From: Hemicordylus capensis
Taxonomy: Eukaryota > Chordata > Lepidosauria > Squamata > Cordylidae
NCBI RefSeq assembly: GCF_027244095.1
Contig: NC_069661.1
Coordinates: 14,952,001-15,016,000 of the forward strand
Direction of reading: 5' to 3'
DNA: 64,000 nt
This document shows, in pieces, positions 54,842 to 64,000 of the stretch. The position numbers and the translations under genes were made by a program. The notes under the pieces are model-generated. The model had not been told where the DNA came from, made no database searches, and was given only the letters and a program-made list of their open reading frames with translations. Positions within the stretch are counted from its first letter, which is position 1. Each line of letters opens with the position of its first letter.

Positions 54842-56545
54842 GTCTGCTGTGATTTCAGTAAGGGAAGTGGAAATGTGGGTGGAATAGGGCCAGATATTAA
54901 ATGGCACTTCCTAGAAGATGGTCATTTCTGACTAATGGGAACATAAACTTGAAAATTGGGAGACAAATTGGGGTCAGAACATGCAGAATTTGGAGACAAG
55001 CATTGGAAAAAGAGAGGTAGAGCTGTTAATACATTCAATACGACTCCTCTTGCAAGTAAAATGGGCAGATACCTAGATGGTTTCATGGGACCCCCCAAAA
55101 ACCCCAACCCCAAAATATGTTCCATACACTGAAACCTGGCCCACCTTTCTACATCTACAGCATGATCCAACTAAGTTTACTTGTATGAGGGCTTGGTCAG
55201 CTGGCCCTCAGTCGAAACATCTGCTGCCACCAGTATTTTTAGCTTTAAAAACAAAAAAACTGGCTTCACTCCCAGTCACTGAACCCTCTCTCTCAAAGAA
55301 ATAACAAAAACTCAGTAGTGTGGTAAATAAAGTGAGCAAATAGGCATGAGGTGGGAATAAACGAATAGTGACAAAAATAGTGAAAAAACAATAGGTTTGC
55401 TATAATAAAGTATTACAAAAAACAAATGCCCATACAGGAACAAACAGGGACATTTTCAGTTAGCCAAGAGTACAATTTTAAAATCTAAAACAAGCTTGCT
55501 AGTCTTCTCATCTAAGGCCTAGCAGGTTCCAGTAGGCCCGGCTCCCTCGCTGCCATTTCCTGCAGCAGCTTCAGCCTGGCCCTACATTGCAAGTATTCCA
55601 GCCTTCCAGCTCACACAGCACTGCTCTTCTGCAGCTCCCTCTTTCTTGCTGTTCCAACTGTCTTCTTATCCCATTCCAGAGAAATAAAAAACCCAATCAG
55701 GGAGATTCTTCCTTCAGGCAGCCAGAACCTTCTGTTTCTGCCAGGAGGCATCCATTCGGAACACTTAGTAACTATCCCTCCAGAACTCTTCAGAACACAA
55801 CTTGCTACCTCAGACTTGGCTCTCAGAGGTTGCAACCTTTTCACCCATGTAGAGCTTAGAGGGAACAACAAAATGTAAAGGGAAGGAGTCATTCCTTCAC
55901 AACTTAGAAACGGAAGCAAGTTGCATTCATTTCAGTGGAGTCTATCTCGGAGAAAGAATAGCTGCCTAATCCCCATACCATATGTCCGCCATACCTTCTA
56001 TCCATCAGTTTCTGTTAAAGCACTTAAATTTTACTAAGTGCTATACAAACTTGCAAATGTCGATTCGGTTCCAAACAGAACTCGTCCACTGCTCTGTCCG
56101 TCCTTCTTGGGTGCTTCCTGTCAGTGGTAGGAAGGGAGGATGTATGGAGCAAATTAGGGGCTTGATTCTGTCGCCACTGCTATGATCAGTGTCTGAGGCA
56201 AAGATGGAAGAGGCAGTAGCAGAGAAGGAAATATGGCAGTGCAGAGACTAGCATCAGCAAAGGACCAGGACCCTTCCTCTTCCCACCACAGAAGTAGAAG
56301 AGAACAGCCACTGCAATTCTTCCCTTCCGCATTGTGTGTGTGTGGGCCTCAGGAGGAGAAACTGTGTAGTCCTCATCCTGCATCCACACAGCAAAGTTGG
56401 AGCCCAGTACTGGGATGACTGGGGGTACACACTCTAATTTGCCCTGGCATGCAAAACCATAACTTACAGTTGAATAAACGGAGACTTGGCACACCACTTC
56501 TGCAAGATTGCCAACCCCTGTCTAAAAAGACACACACAACACACA
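54842..56545. other. Intergenic DNA downstream of CCNG2
   Basis: No gene or classified repeat is recognised; several short open frames have no family features. A degraded AGTAAGTCCCA-type scrap lies near 55926. Confidence 0.4.
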
Positions 56546-56550
56546 CTAGC

Positions 56551-56640
56551 AACAGCTACCCAAAGGAATAGTGAAACAGGATGCTGGACTAGATGGGCCT
56601 TGGGCCTGATCCAGCAGGGCTGTTCTTATGTTCTTATGAT
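56551..56640 (+). mobile_element. CR1 LINE 3' end
   Basis: AGGATGCTGGACTAGATGGG, CTGATCCAGCAGGGCTGTTC and the (TTATGTTC)n end typical of CR1. Confidence 0.88.
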
Positions 56641-56690
56641 GCTGCGTTAGAGGAACAGCAGTAGGCAAGAGAGCATGTCCTCAGCTCTTA

Positions 56691-56995
56691 GGAGAGGAGA
56701 GCTGGTCTTGTGGTAGCAAGTATGACTTGTCCCCTTTGCTAAGTAGGGTCTGCCCTGGTTGCTTATAAATGGGAGACTGATGTGTGAGCATTGTAGTAAG
56801 ATATTCCCCTCAGGGGATGGAGCTGCTTTGGGAAGAACAGGAGGTTTCAAGTTCCCTCCTTGGCAGCATCTCCAGATAGGGCTGAGAGAGACTCCTGCCT
56901 CCAACCGTGGAGAAGCCTCTGCCAGTCTGGGTAGACAATACTGAGCTATATAGACTAATGGTCTGACTCAGTATATGGCAGCTTCCTATGTTCCT
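56691..56995 (+). mobile_element. 5S-headed SINE, full length
   Basis: GGAGAGGAGAGCTGGTCTTG, TTTGCTAAGTAGGGTCTGCC, to GGCAGCTTCCTATGTTCCT. Confidence 0.92.
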
Positions 56996-57006
56996 CTTGC
57001 TTGTGG

Positions 57007-57097
57007 GCTTCCCAGAGGCATCTGGTTGGCCACTGTGTGAAGCAGGATACTGGATTAGATGGGCCTCGGGCCTGATCCAGCAGGGCTGCTCTTATGT
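57007..57097 (+). mobile_element. CR1 LINE 3' end
   Basis: TTGGCCACTGTGTGAAGCAG, TGGATTAGATGGGCCTCGGG, GGGCTGCTCTTATGTTA. Confidence 0.85.
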
Positions 57098-57132
57098 TAT
57101 TTACTGAATAAGATCTGGTTGTTCTTCTCCTG

Positions 57133-57185
57133 CTTAAATATAAAAACCACCATGTTGAAAGGTGCCTTTTTATCCAGTTAGCAGG
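57133..57185 (-). mobile_element. L2-tailed SINE head fragment
   Basis: On the minus strand GCTAACTGGATAAAAAGGCA then CCTTTCAACATGGTGG, the usual head with no body. Confidence 0.65.
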
Positions 57186-57560
57186 TCATGGGTTTGGCTC
57201 ACGCTTCAGACTTTGCAATGTACTGCAAACACATTCATGCCGTGTTGAGCAAAACATGCTTCTTCCAGTTGAGTATTCAAAGATTTGTAAATATAGGCTC
57301 ACATGATGCCCAGTGTTACTCCCATAATGATATGCCCTGGATTTGCTGCGAACTCCTAAGCAGCCCTGGCAGGGCTGTGAGTGAGCAGTTGCACAAACAG
57401 CATTACCACCATTTGCCAGAGAGGGAAACTTCAGTAGTGCTACATTCACAATTGTCCATTCAGAGCAGCATCAGGGCTGTTTAGGAGTCCACAGCAGTCC
57501 TGGGATGGAGCATTATGGAGGCGTACACAGAGAACAACATTTAATTCCTTAACAAAATAA
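57186..57560. other. Unique intergenic DNA
   Basis: No gene recognised. Confidence 0.3.
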
Positions 57561-57565
57561 ATCAT

Positions 57566-57820
57566 CAAATTTATTTATTTATTTATTTATTTAGATTTAT
57601 ATATTGCCCTTCCAAAATGGCTCAGGGTGGTTTACAGCACAATAAAAACAATTAAAACAAGTTAACAATTAAAATCAAACTATTAAAACACAACTAAACC
57701 AATTAAACAGCTAAAAACCCTGGAAAGCAGGACAACAATTTCAAACAGTCTGTCAATCATTTAAAATCCGGGAAGGCCAGGCCAAACAGATAGGTTTTAA
57801 GGTTTTAATTACTCACAACT
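57566..57820 (-). mobile_element. L2 LINE 3' part
   Basis: (TTTA)n, TATATTGCCCTTCCAAAATG and GGCTCAGGGTGGTTTACAGC then AAGGCCAGGCCAAACAGATA, the L2 end on the minus strand. Confidence 0.8.
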
Positions 57821-58034
57821 GGAACTTTCCTAGGTTTAATTATTTCAACAGGATGTTGATAGGGAAATTTGGACCATATGCTTCAATAGCGTATTTAACC
57901 ACCCCAGAAGATGGTGAAGCTAGCATGGAGCAGTGTGTTAAGTCTAGTTTTAGAATAGCTGCATGGTAGTACTTGGAGCAGGAAAGTATAAATATTCTTT
58001 TAAAAGAATAGATCTTATTGGATAAAGCAGAGCC

Positions 58035-59140
58035 AATTCAATATATTAAAAATTAAACATAGTAAGAAATTCTATAGAACATATATGGGACAAATACAAA
58101 GCAAATCTCATTCCAGGACAACCCATTATTACATCATTTTCGTATCACAAGGGTTTTGTTGTGGCCAAACAGGTATCTGACTTTTAAAATTGACAACAAG
58201 GGAATATGTTACATATGAAAAAGGAGGATTCTTGGACTTCCTTTATTTGAGGAAAGTAGCCCGACAGCTGAAGGTAACTTTTGGCGGCGGGGGGGGGGGG
58301 GGGTTGTTTGATTTCTATATCACTTTTCATTAAAATAATCTCAAAGCAGTTTACTATATAATTAGAACAATGCACAGTTAAAATACAAAAATAAAAATAT
58401 TAAATAGGAATATAACTTGGTTTCACTACTTGCGAAATCTGTTTTAAACCATGGCACAGAGAACTGGTTTAGGCGGCAGTAAATCCAAGTTAGAATCATT
58501 ATTAATATCTGGGTACGTATGCAAAGCGATTTTATTAAAAATGCATGAATTATTAAAAGAGGGTACAAAAGAATCTGATCTAAACAGATGAAAATGGGAA
58601 GCAGAAGTTAATGAAGCACTTCTCATAGACCAATGGAAATATATGTGCCAATTTGGTACTGAGATTTCAAAAAAAATTGGTATTAAAGAAAACTACTTTA
58701 GAATGTTGCTTCAGTGGTATTACGCACCAATTAGAATAAATCTTATGTACCAGACAGCATCAGATTTTTGTTGGAGATGCCAATCACATCATACTGGATT
58801 TCTTCATATATGGTGGGACTGCAAGGCAGTCAAAATTTTTTGGCTAAGTGTAATACAAGTATGTCATCTTAAGTGGTGCGGGGGGGATTCTTGACTAACA
58901 AGCAGAAGGTTGCCGGTTCGAATCCCCACTGGTACGTTTCCCAGACAGCAGCGATATAGGAAGATGCTGAAAGGCATCATCTCAGACTGTGTAGGAGGAG
59001 GCAATGGTAAACCCCTCCTGTATTCTACCAAAGAAAACCACAGGGCTCTGTGGTTGCCAGGAGTTGACACTGACTTGACGGCACACTTTACCTTTTACCT
59101 TTAATACAAGTATATTTGAAATTACAGGAGATTGGACTGT
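58035..59140 (+). mobile_element. L1-like LINE ORF2 C-terminal part with inserts
   Basis: IWDKYKANLIPGQP (about 58087-58128), then LGGSKSKLESLLISGYVCKA (from 58470). MCQFGTEISKKIGIKENYFR, MLLQWYYAPIRINLMYQTAS and DFCWRCQSHHTGFLHIWWDC follow (58643-58894). The CWRC...H.GTF.H.WW.C block is the L1 C-terminal Cys/Trp motif. At least one stop and two inserts break it: a minus-strand L2-like tip (58299-58400) and a SINE (58863-59101). Confidence 0.82.
58863..59101 (+). mobile_element. tRNA-related SINE with GACGGCACACTTTACC end, inside an L1
   Basis: TTGCCGGTTCGAATCCCCAC, AGGAAGATGCTGAAAGGCAT and TTGACGGCACACTTTACC, bounded by a perfect 12-bp duplication TAATACAAGTAT (58851-58862 and 59102-59113). 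Confidence 0.94.
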
Positions 59141-59229
59141 AAACCTCAAAGCTCAGGGGTGGGGGGAATGTAAATAGAAGGATGGTGAGTAATTGTTTGG
59201 TAGCAACAAAACTACTGATAGCCAAACAT

Positions 59230-59312
59230 CTTATTTATTTGTTATTTCTCTGTGTAAACCGCCCTGAGCCATTTTTGGAAGGGCGGTATAGAAATCAAAT
59301 AAATAAATAAAC
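59230..59312 (+). mobile_element. L2-tailed SINE or L2 3' tip
   Basis: TTTCTCTGTGTAAACCGCCC, TGAGCCATTTTTGGAAGGGC, TATAGAAATCAAATAAATA. Confidence 0.75.
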
Positions 59313-59544
59313 ATTGGAAGTCAAGTAGATTGCCAAGCATTGAGGAGTGGCATAGGAAGACATGGTGGGCTATGCTTAAGGAGAAAAGGCTTTAAAAAAA
59401 AATTAAAATAAAAAATGGGAAAGTTCAAGCTATAATTTAGCTAAATATAGTTAACTATATTTGAAAATGAGTGGAAAAAGCTTGGAAGGTTTTGAAATAA
59501 TAATGATACTCTCAATGGCATAAGAAATAATTATATGGTTACTT

Positions 59545-59842
59545 TAGGAAACATAGGAAACTGCCATATACTGAGTCAGACCATTGGTCTATCTAGCTCA
59601 GTATTGTCTTCACAGACTGGCAGCGTCTTCTCCAAGGTTGCAGGCAGGAATCTCTCTCAGCCCTATCTTGGAGAAGTCAGGGAGGGAACTTGAAACCTTC
59701 TGCTCTTCCCAGAGCGGCTTCATCCCGTGAGGGGAATATCTTGCAGTGCTCGCACATCAAGTCTCCCATTCATATGCAACCAGGGCAGACCCTGCTTAGC
59801 TATGGGGACAAGTCATGCTTGCTACCACAAGACCAGCTTTCC
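59545..59842 (-). mobile_element. 5S-headed SINE, full length
   Basis: Minus-strand copy from CATAGGAAACTGCCATATAC (reverse) to the head GCTGGTCTTGTGGTAGCAAG. Confidence 0.92.
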
Positions 59843-60053
59843 ACTTTAGCTCACCACTTTAGAGATAGTCACTTCAGCTAGCCAAGAAAAAATGAGACCC
59901 AAGTTGGCTGAAGAGTCCTACCCCATACGTTGTCTCTCTGTTTTGCTTTTTCTGTATGGAAGCTTGGCTGGTCCATTCTTTTCAAATTTCACACTGTATG
60001 TTAAGTATCCGGAGTGATATGGTCTTGTAGTGTTATAAGAAGTATTTCAATGT

Positions 60054-60082
60054 GTATGTATGTATGTATGTATGTATGTATG

Positions 60083-60119
<37 letters not shown>
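60054..60119. repeat. (TGTA)n(TCTA)n compound microsatellite
   Basis: About eight TGTA-type units are followed by about nine TCTA units. Confidence 0.95.
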
Positions 60120-60120
<1 letters not shown>

Positions 60121-60546
60121 GTTTGTCTATTCAAAGTCTAGTTTGCAGATAGATTCACTCTTAAAAGTGAAGGAAGTTTTCTGCGAATGGAATTTAGTTA
60201 GATCTGCTTAGTGGAAAACCTTTTGGCCTCTAGATGGTGCCATCCATCTGGTGTGGAGGCAGACTCAAAACATGCAGTTCAAAATTGGGGCCATGCAAAA
60301 GAACCACCTAGAGACTTTGGTAGTGGGTGGTATACAAATTTATTAAATAAACAAACAATAATATATAAAGTAGTATTATATTAGGTGATGTAAAAGTGAC
60401 TGACACTAATAAGAAAAGTAACGTATGTAGTCCAGGCTCTTCCATTAGAACCCAGATCTCTGCAATCTTCACCAAGGAATATAACACTTTTCTAGAACAG
60501 GACTGTCAAATTCCTGGTTCTGAGGATCTTCGTCCACTCTCTGTAG

Positions 60547-60905
60547 CAGGGGCGTATCTAGGGGTAGGGCAGGCAGGGCACGTGCCCTGGGCGCCACTTG
60601 AAGGGGGGCGCCATTTTGTAGAATTTTTTAAAAAAAAAATGGCTGCCAAAAACAAAATGGCCACTGTACATGTTCAAATGGCCTCTGTGAGGCCCTAGGT
60701 CATGCCAGGCCTTGCAGAGGCCATTTGAGCATGCACGGTGGCCATTTTGTTTTCAGTGGCCATTTTTTAAAAAAGATTTTTTTTAAATGGCCACTGCACA
60801 TGCTCAAATGGTCCCTGTGAGGCCCTAGAGGCCAGTGGGGGGAGGAGGAACCTTTGCAAACCTCCCAGCCTTTAGGAAGCCCCCCGAAGGGGCTACAGGT
60901 AAAAT
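60547..60905. mobile_element. Probable hAT-type element with internal inverted repeats
   Basis: CAGGGGCGTATCTAGGGGTA is the left end seen in the family at 37220. Inside, ATGTTCAAATGGCCTCTGTG pairs with the inverted AGAGGCCATTTGAGCATG, and AAAATGGC blocks repeat on both strands. The right end is not found. Confidence 0.6.
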
Positions 60906-61039
60906 AATAATAATAATAATATATAATATGTCACTGTACACATATTCAGATTGGCACTATGTACAGAGAATCAGGGCTTGTGAATACTGAGCTGATGCTT
61001 ATGAGCTAGGATTGTATTCATTTGCTCTTACTTTGCTTC

Positions 61040-61682
61040 TAGGGATGTGCATGGTCCGGAGCAGTCCGCACCAGCACGGAAGGGGGGCCTTTCTTTTAGG
61101 GCGGGGAGGGCTTGCTTACCCCTCCCGCCTCTTTGCCCCCGCCAGAGGCCGTATTATACCTAGTAAATGGGGCGCTGGAAACCAGCCGCCCCCGCCCCCC
61201 CCCGCGAGCGGATAACGGACAAAAATTAGCAAAGTACTGCGGGTAGACCGGGCCTCCAGCGGTCGGCGTGCTTTGCGGCGTGCGCATGTGCGCGCGCGCA
61301 AAGCTTCTTCAGTATGCTACAGGACTCCCTAACGAGAGGAGCTTTGTTCGCTAGCTCCTCTCGTTTTTTTCAAAGAGATCGGGTGAGGACTCGGGCGGGC
61401 GGCTGGGAGGGAGGGAGGGCTGGCGGGCGACGGCGGCGGCATTTGTACCTTTAGTTTTTGGCCAAATCTGCCCGCGGCGGGGGGGGGCGGCTGGTTTCCA
61501 GCGCCCCATTATTCTGTTGAATAAGGGCGCTGGAGGGGGCAAACAGGCGGGAGGGGTAAGTAAGCCCTCCCCGCCCTTAAAGCAATACCCCCCACTCGGA
61601 CCTGAACCAGCCAGGGCTGAACCGGTCCGGCAGTTCGGCCATTCTTTAGAATGGCCACCGGACCGGTTCGGACACACCCCTA
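61040..61682. mobile_element. GC-rich foldback MITE, TAGGGATGTGCA family, copy 1 of 2
   Basis: TAGGGATGTGCATGGTCCGG and CCGGTTCGGACACACCCCTA are the ends. GGGAGGGCTTGCTTACCCCT is matched inverted by GGTAAGTAAGCCCTCCCC. No target duplication is clear. It is closely related to 62640. Confidence 0.85.
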
Positions 61683-62639
61683 ATTGAGATCTCTCTGGAC
61701 TGGCCAATATCCTGAATAATTAAAAAAGACATTGTCCAGGAGGTAGCAGCGAGTTGTCACCTTTTGGGGGGACCCAGGAAAAGATGAGATTTGAATAGAT
61801 TCTATTCAAAGATCAAAGAAAAATACACTATAAAAAAGTGAGGCCAATAGACAGAGAGTCAGCAGTTCTGTGCCTACGGGCAATCTGCTCCCACGCCTTC
61901 CCAGAGTTTGCTGCTAAACCGCGAGGCAACAAGCAGGAACTCAGCCCATGCACAGAGGCTGTCTGTGACTTCTACTGCGCAGTGAGAAGTCAAGACTCCC
62001 CAGCCATGGTGCTCCGGCTCTCAGCCATGATCTGAAGCAACTGCAACAACTCCTGTCTCCAGCCAAGCGCCTCACTCCTTCAGCTGACAAGAAGTCTCTG
62101 GTCCTGGGTAAATATGCTGCAAGCCTTGGGTCCCTCCATCCTTTCCCCCTCCTTCTCCTCCCCCCCTTCTTTTCCCCTACTAATTCCAAAAACCATGCCA
62201 GCCCTCAGCCTCTACCTTTTAGGCCCTTCCATCTAAGCCTAGGATGCACGTAAGAATGCTTTTAAACTTTTCGAACATCCTTTCATTCTGATTTCCTGTA
62301 AACTGTCCCTTCAATTTTTATGATACTAAACTAAACTTATTACTTGTTTTTACTATAATTCTGGTCTGTGCTGGGCTGATACTACGTTCAACCCTACCTG
62401 TGTTCGCTTTGGTCATTTTGCTACTGAAAGGCAAAATGGTTGCAAGGGGAATTCCTGTATTAACACACTGGACCATCCCTTTTGTGCTCTGGGGGTCCAT
62501 GCCATGGTTTCAAGTTCCCAGCCTACCTGTAAGGCCAGGTGGTGGCAGCAAAAACCCCTTTTTAGGAGGAATCTGGGTGTGCAAAGGCTGGAAGGCTATT
62601 GCCTTGCATGCACACTCCGGGCGTCCTTCTGCCACAGAC
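61683..62639. other. Unassigned DNA between two foldback elements
   Basis: No gene recognised. 61830-62050 has short open frames without family features. Confidence 0.3.
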
Positions 62640-63388
62640 TAGGGATGTTCATGGTCCGGAGCAGTCCGGACCGGCACCGAAGGGGGGCCTTTCTTTAAGG
62701 GCGGGGAGGGCTTGCTTACCCCTCCCGCCTCTTTGCCCCCTCCAGCGCCCATATTTAACAGATTAACGGGGCGCTGGAATCCAGCCGCCACCGCCACCGC
62801 CCCACCGCCGCGAGCAGATTTACCCCCAAAACTACCAATACCCCTGCTGCCGCCGCCGCCGCCCACCAGCCCTCCCTCCCTCCCTCCCAGCTGCCCGCCC
62901 GCCCTTTTCCCGGAGGGTAGACCGGGCCTCCGGCGATCGGCGTCCTTTGTGGCGCGCACATGCGCGCACGCGCAAAGCGCCTTCAGTATGCAGCAGGCCT
63001 TCTTAGCGCGAGGAGCTCTGTCCGGTAGCTCCTCTCGTTTTTTACTAAAGCATCGGCTGAGGACTCGGGCGGGTGGGCGGGCAGCTGGAGGGCAGGGAAG
63101 GGCATCGGGGAGGGAGGGCTGGCGGGCGACGGCGGCGGCAGGGGTATTGGTAGTTTGGGGGGTAAATCTGCTTGCGGCGGGGGGGGGGCGGGGGCGGCTG
63201 GTTTCCAGTGCCCCGTTAGTCTGTTAAATACGGGCGCTGGAGGGGGCAAACAGGCGGGAGGGGTAAGCAAGCCCTCCCGCCCTTAAAGCAATGCCCCCCA
63301 CCCGGACCCGGACCAGGAAGGGCCGAACCGGTCCGGCAGTTCGGCCATTCTTTAGAATGGCCGCCGGACCGGTTCGGACTCACCCCTA
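62640..63388. mobile_element. GC-rich foldback MITE, TAGGGATGTGCA family, copy 2 of 2
   Basis: TAGGGATGTTCATGGTCCGG and CCGGTTCGGACTCACCCCTA are the ends; the flanks CCACAGAC and CCACAGTC match at 7 of 8 bases. The arms of about 330 bases include GGGAGGGCTTGCTTACCCCT against GGGGTAAGCAAGCCCTCCC. The centre has CGCGCACATGCGCGCACG. It contains no transposase. Confidence 0.92.
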
Positions 63389-63554
63389 CCACAGTCCCCT
63401 GCTCCCCGACCCGTTTTTCTCCTCCCTCCCCATGTTTTTTTTTGCAGAAAAACTGTAAGGACATGATTACACACAATACATTCTTGGCACACCATTTCTT
63501 TCACTCCTATGCAAACAATATCACTTACTCCCCACACGTACAAGAACAAAGAGC

Positions 63555-63637
63555 GATCTGCCATCCAGTCAGTGGGGCTCCCTCCTTCCAGGGCCCAGGG
63601 ACATTTGTCCCATCTTGTTCAATTATAGCTATGCCCC
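63555..63637. mobile_element. hAT-type element right-end fragment
   Basis: ATTATAGCTATGCCCCTG matches the right end of the elements at 35408 and 37220 (..CTATAGCTATACCCCTG). Confidence 0.6.
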
Positions 63638-63724
63638 TGACCACAGCACCTTCAGGATGCTACTGCTCGGAATAGACAGCAACTAGCAGAAAAGCTCTTT
63701 GAGAGGCAAACATGTCTGATATAT

Positions 63725-64000
63725 GGAGGAGAGCTGGTCTTGTGGTAGCAAGCATGACTTGTCCTCTAAGCTAAGCAGGGTCTGCCTTGGTTGCAAATAA
63801 ATGGGAGACTAGATGTATGAGCACTGTAAAATATTCCTCTTAGGGCAGGGTTTCTCAACGTGTGGGTCCCCAGATGTTAGTGGACTTCAACTCCCATAAT
63901 CCCCAGCCCCAGTGGCCTTTGGTTGGGAATTATGGGAGTCCAATTACATCTGGGGACCCACACGTTGAGAAACCCTGCCTTAGGGGATGGAGCCGCTCTA
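63725..64000 (+). mobile_element. 5S-headed SINE, split by a hAT hairpin and cut by window edge
   Basis: GGAGGAGAGCTGGTCTTGTG to AAAATATTCCTCTTAGGG, then the insert 63846-63977, then resuming CCTTAGGGGATGGAGCCGCT. Confidence 0.92.
63846..63977. mobile_element. hAT-type hairpin MITE inside a 5S SINE
   Basis: CAGGGTTTCTCAACGTGTGG and CCACACGTTGAGAAACCCTG are perfect 20-base ends. The flanks TCTTAGGG and CCTTAGGG match at 7 of 8. TTCAACTCCCATAATCCCC faces GGGAATTATGGGAGTCCAA. Confidence 0.95.

Noticed and set aside
62712-63227. A 171-codon Pro/Ala-rich plus-strand open frame
   Set aside because: It lies wholly inside the GC-rich foldback MITE 62640-63388.

Overview
The window is vertebrate nuclear DNA and most probably comes from a squamate reptile. 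The main evidence is the repeat content: SINEs with a 5S-rRNA-derived head (5S-Sauria type), tRNA-headed Sauria SINEs ending in a BovB-like tail, a third tRNA SINE with a GCTATT-repeat tail, many L2 and CR1 LINE ends, and hundreds of bases of hAT-type miniature elements. No bacterial, phage or organellar genes are present, and there is no CRISPR array.

There is one host gene that I can prove from the sequence: cyclin G2 (CCNG2), on the plus strand. A CpG-rich promoter with four CCAAT boxes (41.4-42.3 kb) leads into a non-coding first exon ending at 42311. Seven coding exons between 46669 and 53482 splice cleanly into a 346-residue protein. The 3' UTR probably ends just after the AATAAA at 54814. 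From memory, the human neighbours of CCNG2 are CCNI and CXCL13, both well separated from it, so gene-poor flanks are expected.

Layout: 1-41.4 kb is intergenic and consists of interspersed repeats plus several repeat-free islands, of which 2.95-3.98 kb and 26.4-26.6 kb look most like conserved non-coding or regulatory DNA. 41.4-54.9 kb is CCNG2. 54.9-64 kb is again intergenic, with CR1, L2 and L1 fragments, SINEs and two large GC-rich hairpin elements at 61.0-63.4 kb.

The repeats record their own order of insertion. A hAT hairpin sits in another hAT element at 1.1-2.2 kb, a 5S SINE sits in a hAT hairpin at 21.5-21.9 kb, a hAT hairpin sits in a 5S SINE at 63.8-64.0 kb, a DNA element sits in an L2 at 8.5-9.0 kb, and a 572-bp long-palindrome element sits in an L2 inside CCNG2 intron 2. 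Many carry readable 8-bp target-site duplications. The most useful observations are: a spliced upstream reading frame in the CCNG2 leader whose stop codon overlaps the main start; one SINE body carried by two different Pol III heads; long palindromes in a transcribed intron; and several repeat families I cannot name. I did not find a new biological system; the novelty here lies in element structure and possible regulation.
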